64,000 nt of DNA. It comes from Parerythrobacter jejuensis. GTDB taxonomy: Bacteria > Pseudomonadota > Alphaproteobacteria > Sphingomonadales > Sphingomonadaceae. The notes beneath the pieces were generated by a model. It saw nothing but the letters and a program-made list of their open reading frames with translations. It made no database searches and was not told the origin of the DNA. The translations under genes were made by a program, and so were the position numbers. This document shows, piece after piece, positions 1-8,391 of this stretch (its first letter is position 1; each line of letters starts with the position of its first letter). The DNA lies in assembly GCF_039536765.1 (NCBI RefSeq), contig NZ_BAAAZF010000001.1, forward strand, positions 2,831,387 through 2,895,386, in the 5' to 3' direction.

Positions 1-135
1 ACCTTCCTGAATCGCACCGGCGATTTCCTGCATTTTCTCGTTGCCCGCAGTTGCTCCGAGCACCTGGCGACTGGTGATAAAGCCGTAAATAACGGCCAGC
101 AGCCCCAGAACGATCGCGATCAGTACAAGATCCAC
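1..135 (-). CDS. hppA: Membrane-bound proton-translocating pyrophosphatase, N-terminal fragment
   Basis: The 5' end of a gene that runs off the left edge. It starts at GTG 135 behind a strong ribosome-binding site (AGGGGAGA) and encodes 45 residues here. They form one hydrophobic helix (residues 2-19, DLVLIAIVLGLLAVIYGF), then ITSRQVL and GNEKMQEIAGAIQEG. This pattern is the first transmembrane helix and following cytoplasmic segment of bacterial H+-pumping inorganic pyrophosphatases, which couple PPi hydrolysis to proton export across the inner membrane. The catalytic loops lie outside the window, so the call rests on the N-terminal signature alone. The gene is divergent from the membrane protein at 365. 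Confidence 0.85.
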   Translation of the reverse strand, partial: MDLVLIAIVLGLLAVIYGFITSRQVLGATAGNEKMQEIAGAIQEG

Positions 136-364
136 GATTGTCTCCCCTAAAAGTTTCTTGTTCGTTCGATAGCCAAAGGCCCCGCTTGCACAGGGCCCAT
201 GTGGCACGCACCGCTAGAGACCGAAGAGCGCCTAGGCAAGCTTTTCTGCGACGGATCGAAGGGGCATCCCCAGCCTTGGTTTGGCCGTACCGAAATGGGG
301 CGCACAAACTCTTGGATTGCGCGGACTCTTGCCGGATTCCATGGTTAGCAGTAAGTAAACACCC
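136..364. other. Divergent intergenic region
   Basis: A 229-bp gap between the leftward pyrophosphatase gene and the rightward gene at 365. Beyond the pyrophosphatase ribosome-binding site (about 139-147) I see no convincing -35/-10 pair and no tRNA. A frame open through most of it on the plus strand has basic, low-complexity composition and no supported start, so it was not called. Confidence 0.4.
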
Positions 365-559
365 ATGCAGGTCGCGATAAAAAGACTGTTCGCCATTATG
401 CCGCTTCTGTTCGGCCTGGGCTTCATTGCCCCGTTGATCGCGCAGACCATGGCGGTTTGGGAGTGGGATGCCCCGCTGGGGTTGAGCCGGATTGCCCTGG
501 GGCTGATTGTCGGCGGCTCCTGGGGGCTTTACGCGACGATCCGGGGGCGCTGGATATGA
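365..559 (+). CDS. Small two-helix membrane protein
   Basis: A 64-residue protein with two predicted transmembrane helices: roughly residues 7-29 (FAIMPLLFGLGFIAPLIAQT) and 39-58 (LSRIALGLIVGGSWGLYAT). It ends in a basic RGRWI tail. I do not recognise a family. Its stop overlaps the start of the desaturase-family gene as ATGA at 556-559, so the two are very likely translationally coupled. A role as a small partner or membrane anchor for that enzyme is inference from coupling only. The ribosome-binding site is weak (no clear AGGAGG upstream of 365), so the start is uncertain. The alternative, an enzyme start inside this frame at 457, would give a Gly/Pro-rich N-terminus and is less likely. Confidence 0.65.
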   Translation: MQVAIKRLFAIMPLLFGLGFIAPLIAQTMAVWEWDAPLGLSRIALGLIVGGSWGLYATIRGRWI

Positions 560-1563
560 CAGACCGGCCGGATATCTCTGAAAAGCCATTCGATTTCGAT
601 CTTGGACCCGACGATGTCGGGACAGGTGACGGGGGCGGAACCGACGTCAGGAACCGCGATCCCTCAGCGATCCCGCTGTCTGGTGACGACAGTCTCGACA
701 AGTACACGCGGGTCGAGCTTCTCAAGGAAGAGCGCGAGATAGCGGCGCGGTTCCACGGCGGCCCGATGTGGGGCTATGTCGCGGCAGCCTTTGGCGGGTT
801 TGCCATCTGGGTTTCGATGTTCCCGCTGACTATGCTGGGGATCGTGCCGGTATGGCTTGCCCTGATCATCTCGACCTTTCTTACGGTTGCCGGCTACGTT
901 ACTTGCCATGAGGCAATGCATGACAATATCGCCAAGCGTGGCGAGAAGACGCGCTGGATGAACCAGTGGGTGGGCGAAGTCTCGCTGCTTCCGATTGCCG
1001 TGCCATTCAGCATGGGCAAGATCACCCATCTCGAACATCACAAACATTGCAACCATCCCACGCGTGACCCGGATTATACCGACGAAGCGCCAAACATGCT
1101 GATGGCGTGGTACAAGACCTGGTGGAACCGCCAGCCCCGTGTCGACGGGACAATCAACCGGTACAAGAGCGTGTGCGAACAGCTCGATACGCCGGAATCA
1201 CAAAAGGCTCTGAAACAGACCGCTTATGTACAGCTGTTCTACCTCGCGACCCTATTTACGATGGCGTGGAACGGTTTTGCGATCGAAGCAGCTGTGTGCT
1301 GGTGGCTCCCGCGCCAGTTGGGGCTGAGCTGGATCCGGTTTTTCCTCAGCTGGGCTCCACATCACCCTCGCGAAGGGCAGACCGGGCGGTACGAACAAGC
1401 TTATATCTTCAAAAGCAAAGTCGGGCATTTCTGGTCAATGTGCATGGAAACACACCTGATCCATCACTTGTATCCCGGAATTCCGAACCACCGGACCAGA
1501 GACGCGTATCTCGCGATGAAGCCGATCCTTGAAAAGCGCGGAGTGGATTGCTCGGCGATCTGA
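556..1563 (+). CDS. Fatty-acid-desaturase-family membrane di-iron enzyme
   Basis: A 335-residue protein with a hydrophilic N-terminus of about 60 residues, then transmembrane segments around 75-130 and 235-265. It carries three histidine clusters typical of membrane di-iron desaturases and hydroxylases: HEAMH, HLEHHKHCNHPTRDPD and HLIHHLYP. These ligate the two irons that activate O2. Family members desaturate acyl chains or hydroxylate/ketolate carotenoids (CrtW/CrtR types). In a probable erythrobacterial genome a carotenoid substrate is plausible, but no other carotenoid gene is nearby. Start ATG 556 was chosen because it overlaps the upstream stop (ATGA) and avoids an implausible extension. 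Confidence 0.8.
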   Translation: MTDRPDISEKPFDFDLGPDDVGTGDGGGTDVRNRDPSAIPLSGDDSLDKYTRVELLKEEREIAARFHGGPMWGYVAAAFGGFAIWVSMFPLTMLGIVPVWLALIISTFLTVAGYVTCHEAMHDNIAKRGEKTRWMNQWVGEVSLLPIAVPFSMGKITHLEHHKHCNHPTRDPDYTDEAPNMLMAWYKTWWNRQPRVDGTINRYKSVCEQLDTPESQKALKQTAYVQLFYLATLFTMAWNGFAIEAAVCWWLPRQLGLSWIRFFLSWAPHHPREGQTGRYEQAYIFKSKVGHFWSMCMETHLIHHLYPGIPNHRTRDAYLAMKPILEKRGVDCSAI

Positions 1564-1567
1564 CCCC

Positions 1568-2446
1568 CTAGTGTTGGTATCCCAGACCCTCGGGATCGAA
1601 TATCGCTACACCATCGAGAAGTAATGGAGGCTCGCCTTCCTCAACTGTACCGATAGGTGCGGCCTTTACGGGCAGTTCTACATGGGCAGGGGCGGTGAAA
1701 AGCAATTGATAGTCGTCACCCCAGCGCAAGGCATCCTCGCGCCTGTCCTCCGGCGCTGCCAGCGGCACGTCGTCGGTTGCAATTGACAGGGTGACAGCGC
1801 TGGCCGTAGCCAAACGCCACGCGTCCAGCAGCACACCGTCCGAGACATCCATCATCGCGGTTACCATCGGGGCGAGAGCTTGGCCTTCGGCCAGAAGTGG
1901 ATGGGGGCGCAAGAAGGCAGAGCCGAGGGGCGCTTCGCCAGCCTTGATCGCTTCGAAATCGATTATGGCGGCGCCAACCGGGCCGCTCAGATAGAGAATG
2001 TCGCCGGGCCGGGCTCCGCTCCGGCTGGGAACAGGATCGCAGCTCGCCTTGCCCAGGGCAGTCAGGCCCAGGCTGACCGGGCCACCACCGGCGCTGACGG
2101 TATCGCCGCCCAGCAAGGGCACGTCGAATGTGCGAAGCGCGTCTTCCAGCCCGGACAGGAACCGGTCCTGATCGCGGTCCAGGGTTTGCCCCAAGATTAC
2201 ACCGATGGGTTTCGCCCCCTTGGCCGCAAGGTCGGAGAGATTCACGGCGACCAGCTTCCAGGCGACATCGGCCATGTCCTGACCGGGCAGCCAGTGGATG
2301 CCCTCGACCATCATATCGTGGGTGATGACAAGCTGCTGGTCGCCAATTTCCAGCACGGCCACATCATCCTGCAATCCGCGTGCGCCGGGATGCGAGGCCA
2401 ATGCGCGCAGTGCGGAGATATAGGAAAGTTCGCTAGGGGCGGCCAT
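1568..2446 (-). CDS. thiL: Thiamine-monophosphate kinase
   Basis: ThiL phosphorylates thiamine monophosphate to thiamine diphosphate with ATP, the last step of cofactor synthesis in the cytosol. The 292-residue protein has the PurM/ThiL/SelD fold signatures: an early GLQDDVAVL metal/ATP segment, NLSDLAAKGAKP, LLGGDTVSAGG, MDVSDGVLLD and WGDDYQLLF near the C-terminus. Length is slightly below the family's usual 310-330. It is the last gene of hisG-hisD-nusB-Sel1-thiL; nusB-thiL linkage is common in alphaproteobacteria. ATG 2446 is preferred; GTG 2455 would add three residues. Its stop faces the desaturase stop only 4 bp away. Confidence 0.93.
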   Translation of the reverse strand: MAAPSELSYISALRALASHPGARGLQDDVAVLEIGDQQLVITHDMMVEGIHWLPGQDMADVAWKLVAVNLSDLAAKGAKPIGVILGQTLDRDQDRFLSGLEDALRTFDVPLLGGDTVSAGGGPVSLGLTALGKASCDPVPSRSGARPGDILYLSGPVGAAIIDFEAIKAGEAPLGSAFLRPHPLLAEGQALAPMVTAMMDVSDGVLLDAWRLATASAVTLSIATDDVPLAAPEDRREDALRWGDDYQLLFTAPAHVELPVKAAPIGTVEEGEPPLLLDGVAIFDPEGLGYQH

Positions 2447-2484
2447 TGCGGGCACTTAGAGTGCTCGCCAGCGCAGGCCAAGTC

Positions 2485-3042
2485 TTAGAGAGCCGCGAGG
2501 AGCTTCTTTGCGTCCATGCGGGTCTTGCGGTCGTCGCTTTTCCTGGCTTGCTCGAGCCAGAACTTCGCCAGATCGTTATCCTGCTCTAGGACTACCCCGC
2601 GGGCATATGCAGTGCCGATCACCATCGCAGAGCGTGTGTCGCCCAGTGTGGCAGCCTCATGATACCAATAGAGGGACTTGAGGGGATGGTTGGCGAGACC
2701 ATTGAGCCCGCCATAAAAGGCACCCGCTTCGCGCATGGCCCAGATATCGCCATCCTTGGCACGTGAGACCAGAAATTCCGCAATCGCGATGGCATCGCGC
2801 TCTTGATACAGATCACGGTAACGCTGTTCGTCAGCACGCGACAATTGCCGATTGGCCTCCTTGCTTAGTCCATCCCGAATTCGGCCAAGATCGCTTATGT
2901 CCGCACGGCTGGGAAATCCGGTGCGCGGCCCCGTCGATGCGGATCCCGGAGTCGAAACCGAAGATGCAGAAGACTGCGCGCTTGCCGGGGGTGTCAAAGC
3001 GGCCAGCGCCGCGAAAGTGACCAAGAAAACAGGCATGCGCAT
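2485..3042 (-). CDS. Secreted Sel1-repeat protein
   Basis: A 185-residue protein with an N-terminal signal peptide (MRMPVFLVTFAALAALTPPASAQ; cleavage likely after ASA). A Ser/Thr-rich linker follows, then a C-terminal alpha-helical region with Sel1-like repeats: WAMREAGAFYGG, SLYWYHEAATLGDTRSAM and AKFWLEQARKS. Sel1 repeats are TPR-related solenoids that bind proteins, often in the periplasm. The enzymatic role, if any, is unknown. The ribosome-binding site GGGGAG sits 6 nt before ATG 3042; ATGs at 3045 and 3036 are alternatives. It lies between nusB and thiL and is probably cotranscribed with them. Confidence 0.75.
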   Translation of the reverse strand: MRMPVFLVTFAALAALTPPASAQSSASSVSTPGSASTGPRTGFPSRADISDLGRIRDGLSKEANRQLSRADEQRYRDLYQERDAIAIAEFLVSRAKDGDIWAMREAGAFYGGLNGLANHPLKSLYWYHEAATLGDTRSAMVIGTAYARGVVLEQDNDLAKFWLEQARKSDDRKTRMDAKKLLAAL

Positions 3043-3115
3043 CATATTCTCCCCAACAATGATTGCGGGGATCATGGCTCCACCGGCTGAACAGCCAGTG
3101 AATTTCCTTCAGGCT

Positions 3116-3574
3116 TTACTTGCGAACCTGCTTTGCAAGAGCATCGAGTATGCCATTCACAAATTTCGCCTCGCGATCATCAAAGAATGCCTTGGCGACA
3201 TCGACATATTCGCTGATCGCCGCAGCAGCGGGTACATCGGCGCGGGCCAGCAATTCGAAGGTACCGCAGCGCAGGATTTGCAGCATGGTCTTGTCGAGGC
3301 GTTTGACAGTCCAGCCACCGGCTAGCTTGCCGGTGATCAAATCGTCGATCTCCTCACGACGGGCGTCGACCCCGCTGACCAGATCGTCAAAGAAATCGAC
3401 TTCGGCATCGGCATATTGATCGTCTTCGATCTCGCGACCGAGACGGTGCTGGTGGAATTCGTTCAGAAGCCGGGCGAGGGCGGTGCCCTCCATGTCCTTC
3501 TGGTATAGTGCCTGCACGGCGGCGAGCCTCGCAGCGGAGCGAGACTGGCTGCGGTTGTTGTCTGTGCTGTTCAT
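3116..3574 (-). CDS. nusB: Transcription antitermination factor NusB
   Basis: NusB binds boxA RNA with NusE (S10) and promotes processive transcription of rRNA operons. The 152-residue all-helical protein shows the family pattern: RSAARLAAVQALYQKDMEG at the start, DFFDDLVSGV, then WTVKRLDKTMLQILRCGTFEL and AISEYVDVAKAFFDDREAKFVNGILD. Its ATG overlaps the hisD stop as ATGA (3571-3574), so it is translationally coupled to histidine biosynthesis. The first 12 residues are polar and probably disordered. Confidence 0.95.
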   Translation of the reverse strand: MNSTDNNRSQSRSAARLAAVQALYQKDMEGTALARLLNEFHQHRLGREIEDDQYADAEVDFFDDLVSGVDARREEIDDLITGKLAGGWTVKRLDKTMLQILRCGTFELLARADVPAAAAISEYVDVAKAFFDDREAKFVNGILDALAKQVRK

Positions 3575-4860
3575 TTGAGACGCAATTCTATTGAGGCGGC
3601 ATGGGCCGGCAGCCCTTCGGCATGGGCCAGCTTGACCGCGGCAGGTCCGATCTTTTCCAGCCCGGATTTGTCCATCGAAATAAAGCTGGTGCGCTTCATG
3701 AAATCGAGCACGGACAATCCGCTGGCAAAGCGCGCGCGCCGCCCGGTGGGTAAAACGTGGTTGGGACCGGCGACATAATCGCCGACAGCTTCGGGCACCA
3801 TCCGGCCCAGGAAAATACTGCCTGCATGGCGCAGGCCCTTCATCAGGGCTTCGGGATCATCGACGGCCAGTTCCACATGCTCTGCTGCCAGACGATTGGC
3901 GAGGGGGATGGCATCTTCGAGTTTTTCGACGACCACCAGGGCCCCATGCGCATCCCAGCTTTCGCGGGCGACCTTGCGAGTGGGCAGCATCGCGCATTGC
4001 ACGTCGACGCGATCTTCCACCTGTTCCGCAAAATCGGCATCGTCCGTGATCAGGATCGATTGGCTGGTCGGGTCATGTTCGGCCTGGCTCAGAAGGTCGG
4101 CGGCGATCCAGTCGGGATCGTTCTTGCCGTCGGCGATGACCAGGATTTCGCTCGGGCCGGCCACCATGTCGATGCCGACCACGCCATAGAGCTGACGCTT
4201 CGCCTCGGCGACATAGGCATTGCCGGGGCCGGTGATGACATCGACCCGCTTGATCCGCTCGGTGCCATAGGCCAGCGCCGCAACTGCATGCGCACCGCCA
4301 ACCCGCCAGATTTCATCAACACCCGCGATGTGCGCGGCGGCCAGAACCAGCGGATTGCTATCCCCTTTGGGCGTCGGCGTAACAATTGCCAGCCGTTCCA
4401 CACCCGCAACCTTCGCCGGGATGGCGTTCATCAACAGCGATGAAGGATAGGCCGCGCGCCCTCCTGGAACATAAAGCCCTGCGGCATCGACGGGATACCA
4501 GTTGGCCCCCAGGCGTACACCCGCATCGTCAGTGTAGTCGCGATTATTGGGCAGCTGTGCCTCGTGATAGGCGCGTATGCGGTCAGCAGCGAGCTCGAGT
4601 GCCTCGCGTAGATCGCTATCCAGCCCGTCATAGGCTGCCTTGCAAGCAGCAGGCGCAATCGACCAATCTTCGTCGGTGGTCAGGTTGTGCTGGTCAAACC
4701 GGGCCGAGTATTCGACCAGCGCAGCATCGCCTTTTCCCTTAACCCGGGCGAGGATATCGAACACATCCCGGCCGACATCGCGCGAGCTTTCGCGGCGGGA
4801 TTCCACCAGCTTTGTGAACTTGTCCGCGAAATCGGGATCGGAAGATTTGAGCCTCTGCAT
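3571..4860 (-). CDS. hisD: Histidinol dehydrogenase
   Basis: HisD oxidises L-histidinol to histidine in two NAD+-dependent steps with a catalytic zinc. The 429-residue protein has the expected length and signatures: RVGGAHAVAALAYGT, DVITGPGNAYVAEAKRQLYG, GIDMVAGPSEILV, LSQAEHDPTSQ and RLAAEHVEL, which hold the NAD and zinc-binding residues. ATG 4860 overlaps the hisG stop as TGATG. Frame upstream of this ATG stays open but lies inside hisG and has no family match, so the short start was chosen. Confidence 0.97.
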   Translation of the reverse strand: MQRLKSSDPDFADKFTKLVESRRESSRDVGRDVFDILARVKGKGDAALVEYSARFDQHNLTTDEDWSIAPAACKAAYDGLDSDLREALELAADRIRAYHEAQLPNNRDYTDDAGVRLGANWYPVDAAGLYVPGGRAAYPSSLLMNAIPAKVAGVERLAIVTPTPKGDSNPLVLAAAHIAGVDEIWRVGGAHAVAALAYGTERIKRVDVITGPGNAYVAEAKRQLYGVVGIDMVAGPSEILVIADGKNDPDWIAADLLSQAEHDPTSQSILITDDADFAEQVEDRVDVQCAMLPTRKVARESWDAHGALVVVEKLEDAIPLANRLAAEHVELAVDDPEALMKGLRHAGSIFLGRMVPEAVGDYVAGPNHVLPTGRRARFASGLSVLDFMKRTSFISMDKSGLEKIGPAAVKLAHAEGLPAHAASIELRLK

Positions 4861-5519
4861 CAGGCTGCCTTGCGCTTCTCGGCATCGGCGCGGAACGCTT
4901 CGACCAACGCAGCGACACGGCTGTCGGTTTTCAGTGCGGCGCGATTGACGATCAGACGCGCCGAAATGTCGATAATCTTGTCTTTCTCGACCAGGCCATT
5001 GTCTTTCAGGGTGCGGCCGGTCGAGACCAGATCGACAATCCTGCCTGCCAGGCCGAGCGTCGGGGCAAGTTCCATCGCACCGTTCAGCTTGACGCATTCT
5101 GCCTGGATACCCTGTCGCTCAAAATGACGACGGGTCAGATTGGGGTACTTGGTTGCGATCCGCAGGTGGCTTGCCGTCCCGACATCGCCGGAACCATCCG
5201 CAGGCTCGGCCACGGACAAGTGGCAATGGCCAATATCCAGATCAACCGGAGCGTAGAGATCGGAATAGTCGAATTCCTCGATCACATCGGACCCGACAAT
5301 GCCCAACTGCGCAGCGCCGTGGGCGACAAAAGTTGCAACGTCGAAAGCGCGTACGCGGATCAGGCGCATGTCTTCGCGGGTTGTCGCAAAAGACAAGGCC
5401 CGGTTGGACTTGTCGTGGAAGCCATCCTCGGGCACCACGCCAGCGCGCGCCATCACTGGCAGCGCCTCCTCCAGAATGCGGCCTTTGGGCACAGCGAATG
5501 TGAGCGAGTTTTGCGGCAT
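4860..5519 (-). CDS. hisG: ATP phosphoribosyltransferase, short form
   Basis: HisG condenses ATP and PRPP, the committed and feedback-regulated step of histidine synthesis. The 219-residue length marks the short form, which lacks the C-terminal regulatory domain and needs HisZ to form an active hetero-octamer (family knowledge). Motifs include [31 protein letters not shown] and the PRPP loop [14 protein letters not shown]. No hisZ is present in the window. It is first in the hisG-hisD-nusB run. ATG 5519 begins the conserved domain; the frame open further upstream overlaps the divergent DUF2332 gene and was rejected. Confidence 0.95.
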   Translation of the reverse strand: MPQNSLTFAVPKGRILEEALPVMARAGVVPEDGFHDKSNRALSFATTREDMRLIRVRAFDVATFVAHGAAQLGIVGSDVIEEFDYSDLYAPVDLDIGHCHLSVAEPADGSGDVGTASHLRIATKYPNLTRRHFERQGIQAECVKLNGAMELAPTLGLAGRIVDLVSTGRTLKDNGLVEKDKIIDISARLIVNRAALKTDSRVAALVEAFRADAEKRKAA

Positions 5520-5574
5520 GGCGCGCCAAATAGGCAGCGCAGGGCCAAAGGGCAATTGGAAAGGACACACCTTA

Positions 5575-6642
5575 ATGGCGCAAACCGGCAGCATCATGGA
5601 CATCAAATCGCTCCCCGACGCCATCGAATGGCAGGCGAAACATGCCGAGGAGGGCGGAGCGCCGGGAACGGCAAAGGTGATCCGGGGGCTGCTGGCTGCT
5701 GCCAAAACGAATACCGCAACTGGGCGCCGCATGGCCAATTGGCAGGGGCTGACCCTGAAGGATGCAATGCCCCTGCGGATCAATGGCGGCCTGCACAATC
5801 TGGTGCTGACCGGCGAGGATACACGGCTCGGAGCCGTCTATGGCGGGCAGATGACGGACCAGAGTGCAGTGAATGCTTTGGTCTGCGAACTGGTTGAGAC
5901 GTATGATGCGCGATTGCTTCCTTGGCTCGATGGGCCACCCCAGACCAACGAAGCGGGCCGGTCCGCCAGCCTGATGGCGGGCCTGCTGTGGTTGGCCCAG
6001 CATGTGCCCGGACAATTCGAAATGCTCGAACTCGGATCAAGCGCGGGCATCAACACGATGATGGAGCGGTATTTCTTCGATCTGGGCGGGGTTCGCACCG
6101 GGCCCGGAAACAGCCCGATGCGGATCGCGCCGGAGTGGAAAGGCGGCCCACCCCCTTCCACATCGCCCCGCATTATCGCGATCCGAGGGTGCGATGTCGC
6201 CCCGATCGATCTTGGTGATCCGGAATCGGCGATGCAGCTGAAAAGCTATGTCTGGCCCGAAGCAACTGCCCGGATGGGCCGAATCGACGCCGCAGTCGAC
6301 CTTGCGCGTGAACGCGCTCCCGATGTAGTCAAACAGGATGCCGGTAGCTTTGTTGCAGAAGCGCTCTCCCGGCCACAGGAAGACGACGTCACCCGCGTGC
6401 TGTTCCACTCGATCGTGTGGCAATACGTCCCCGATGACCAGCAGGAAGCGATCCGCGCCGCAATGGCCGAAGCCGCATCACGTGCGACCGCGCAAAAGCC
6501 ACTGGCCTGGGTCAGCCTCGAAACCAATCGTGAGACTTTCCGGCATGAATTGCATGTAAGCTATTGGCCCGGAGGTGAAACCGCCAGCCTGCTTGCCTGC
6601 GCGCATCCGCACGGGGCGTGGGTGGAGTGGCTCTACGACTAA
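5575..6642 (+). CDS. DUF2332 family protein
   Basis: A 355-residue soluble protein matching the pattern of DUF2332, an uncharacterised family common in actinobacteria and sphingomonads. Visible features: [48 protein letters not shown] (reminiscent of a Rossmann-type methyltransferase motif I), [10 protein letters not shown] and a C-terminal [12 protein letters not shown] methyltransferase-like fold is inference. Start ATG 5575 has AAGGA upstream; ATG 5596 is an alternative. It is divergent from hisG across 55 bp and its stop overlaps the stop of the epoxide-hydrolase gene. Confidence 0.8.
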   Translation: MAQTGSIMDIKSLPDAIEWQAKHAEEGGAPGTAKVIRGLLAAAKTNTATGRRMANWQGLTLKDAMPLRINGGLHNLVLTGEDTRLGAVYGGQMTDQSAVNALVCELVETYDARLLPWLDGPPQTNEAGRSASLMAGLLWLAQHVPGQFEMLELGSSAGINTMMERYFFDLGGVRTGPGNSPMRIAPEWKGGPPPSTSPRIIAIRGCDVAPIDLGDPESAMQLKSYVWPEATARMGRIDAAVDLARERAPDVVKQDAGSFVAEALSRPQEDDVTRVLFHSIVWQYVPDDQQEAIRAAMAEAASRATAQKPLAWVSLETNRETFRHELHVSYWPGGETASLLACAHPHGAWVEWLYD

Positions 6643-7535
6643 GCGGTTCGGCAAAGGAACGCCTCGATAGCGGCGTTCACTTTGCCGGGCTGTTGCCACA
6701 ACAGGAAGTGCCCGCAATCGGGAATGGTTTCCACTGTCAGGTCGGTAACATGCTGCTCCAGCCCCTCGATATTTCCCGGTACCAGGGCGTGGTCGTCCAT
6801 GGCCCATATCACCAGCGTCGGGATTGTGATTACGGGCACTCTTGGCAGCTTCGCATCGGGTGGAATTTCGAACGGAGCAACGGCGGGCGGCACCACCATA
6901 GGGGTGGCACGGTACCAGTTGATCATGCCGATAGCCGCTTCTCCATCGCTCCAATCGGCTAGAATTGCGGCGCGTTCTTCTGGATCATCCTCGGGCAGCG
7001 CACCGGTGGCATTGCCGGTCCCTTCGATCAGGGCGCGCAGGCCTTTCGCGCGGATTTCATCGTCGCGCGAGGTATCGCGATAGAGCCGCATATATTGCCC
7101 GGCTTCGCGCTGGGCCGGATCGGTCCATAGCAGCTTGGAATAGATCACCGGATGCGCGGCATTGCACAGGATCGCGCGGTCGACCCGATCGCCCTGGCCG
7201 CGCATGGCCACCGCCCATGCCAATGCGCCGCCCCAGTCATGGCCGACAATGCTAAAGCGGTCGATGCCGAGCGCATCGGCGAGCAGGAAGACATCGCCGA
7301 TCAGCTTGTCCGGCGTATAGTTCTCGACGCCTTCAGGCTTGGACGAACCGCGATAGCCGCGTTGATCGGGAGCGATACAGCGATACCGGTCGCTGAAACG
7401 GGTGATCTGCTTACGCCACGTGCGATGGCTTTCGGGAAAGCCGTGCAAGAAAATCAGGGCCTCGCCATCGCGCGGCCCTGCATCCACCACGTCCAGTGCG
7501 ATCCCGTTGGCGAGAGTGACCCGCACCTGTTCCAT
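6639..7535 (-). CDS. Alpha/beta hydrolase, epoxide-hydrolase type
   Basis: A 298-residue alpha/beta-hydrolase. The oxyanion motif HGFPES (31-36) and nucleophile elbow VGHDWGG with Asp100 are the epoxide hydrolase/haloalkane dehalogenase signature, since an Asp nucleophile forms an ester intermediate opened by water. The general base is probably His276 (PDCGHF), with an acidic partner near Asp247/248 (WAMDDHAL). The substrate is unknown. It is the last gene of a bolA-nudix-pirin-SDR run and starts 5 bp after the SDR stop, so it is likely cotranscribed. Confidence 0.85.
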   Translation of the reverse strand: MEQVRVTLANGIALDVVDAGPRDGEALIFLHGFPESHRTWRKQITRFSDRYRCIAPDQRGYRGSSKPEGVENYTPDKLIGDVFLLADALGIDRFSIVGHDWGGALAWAVAMRGQGDRVDRAILCNAAHPVIYSKLLWTDPAQREAGQYMRLYRDTSRDDEIRAKGLRALIEGTGNATGALPEDDPEERAAILADWSDGEAAIGMINWYRATPMVVPPAVAPFEIPPDAKLPRVPVITIPTLVIWAMDDHALVPGNIEGLEQHVTDLTVETIPDCGHFLLWQQPGKVNAAIEAFLCRTA

Positions 7536-7540
7536 GCTGC

Positions 7541-8368
7541 TCAGCTGTCCGCTTCCATCTTGTCCATATATCCCGCTGCCACCATCCCGGCGACCTGGTC
7601 GAACAGCTGGTCCGGCGTGCGTCGCATTTCGCCCATGGCTTCTTCCATGCCCTGGGCAACAATGATCTCGCGGTCGCCGTTGGAAACTGCGTCGAGCATG
7701 GTTTTTGCGGCGTCGTCGGCCGGGATGCCGTTGTCGATCACTTCATCGCTGCGGCCCCGCTTGGTGCCATCGGCACTCAGTGCATTGCGGCTGACATTGG
7801 TCGCGACCGATCCGGGATAGATTACGTGGACATCGACCCCGTCGATCGAAAGCTCGCCGCGCAACGCGTCGGCATATCCGGCAAGGCCGAACTTGGCAGC
7901 CGAATAGGCCGTGCGCATAGGCACGCCGACCTTGCCTGCGATGGAGGAGATGAACAGCAGCTTCCCGCTTCCGCGCGCGGTCATGTGGGGCAGTAGCGCT
8001 TGCGACGCGGCAATCTGCGCCGTCAGGTCGATATCGATGATGTCGCGATAGACCTGCATGTCGGTCTTGGTCGCACGGCTGCGCTGCGACACGCCGGCAT
8101 TGGCGACAAAGCCGTCCAGCCCGCCGGAATTCGCAGTTGCCCAATCGACCGCCTGTGTAGTGGCGGCGAGCATCGCAGCATCATCCCGCACATCGAACGG
8201 CAGGACGAGGGTATCGGTAGGGATATCGCCCGCAATCCCCGCCAGCCGGGCTTCGTCGCGGCCAGAAAGGATCACCCGTGCGCCGCGTGCACCCAGTTCT
8301 GTTGCCAATGCGGCACCAATGCCGCTCGAAGCGCCGGTAATCCACCAGGCTTGACCTTCGTAACTCAT
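7541..8368 (-). CDS. Short-chain dehydrogenase/reductase
   Basis: A 275-residue classical SDR. It has the nucleotide-binding TGASSGIG (11-18), NAG (90-92) and a catalytic set Ser141/142, Tyr155 and Lys159 (YSAAK). The Arg after strand 2 (SGRDEARL) suggests NADP(H) preference. The C-terminal 50 residues, rich in Met and acidic residues, extend beyond the core and may cover the substrate site. Substrate unknown. It sits between the pirin and epoxide-hydrolase genes on the same strand. Confidence 0.88.
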   Translation of the reverse strand: MSYEGQAWWITGASSGIGAALATELGARGARVILSGRDEARLAGIAGDIPTDTLVLPFDVRDDAAMLAATTQAVDWATANSGGLDGFVANAGVSQRSRATKTDMQVYRDIIDIDLTAQIAASQALLPHMTARGSGKLLFISSIAGKVGVPMRTAYSAAKFGLAGYADALRGELSIDGVDVHVIYPGSVATNVSRNALSADGTKRGRSDEVIDNGIPADDAAKTMLDAVSNGDREIIVAQGMEEAMGEMRRTPDQLFDQVAGMVAAGYMDKMEADS

Positions 8369-8391
8369 GTCCTCTCCTTCACTTCAATCTC

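Noticed and set aside
138..380. Plus-strand open frame in the first intergenic region
   Set aside because: Basic composition, no ribosome-binding site, overlaps the start of the 365 gene, no recognisable fold.
4861..5097. N-terminal extension of HisD in frame
   Set aside because: Lies wholly within hisG and reads as an Arg-rich shadow; the TGATG overlap at 4858-4862 gives the expected HisD N-terminus.
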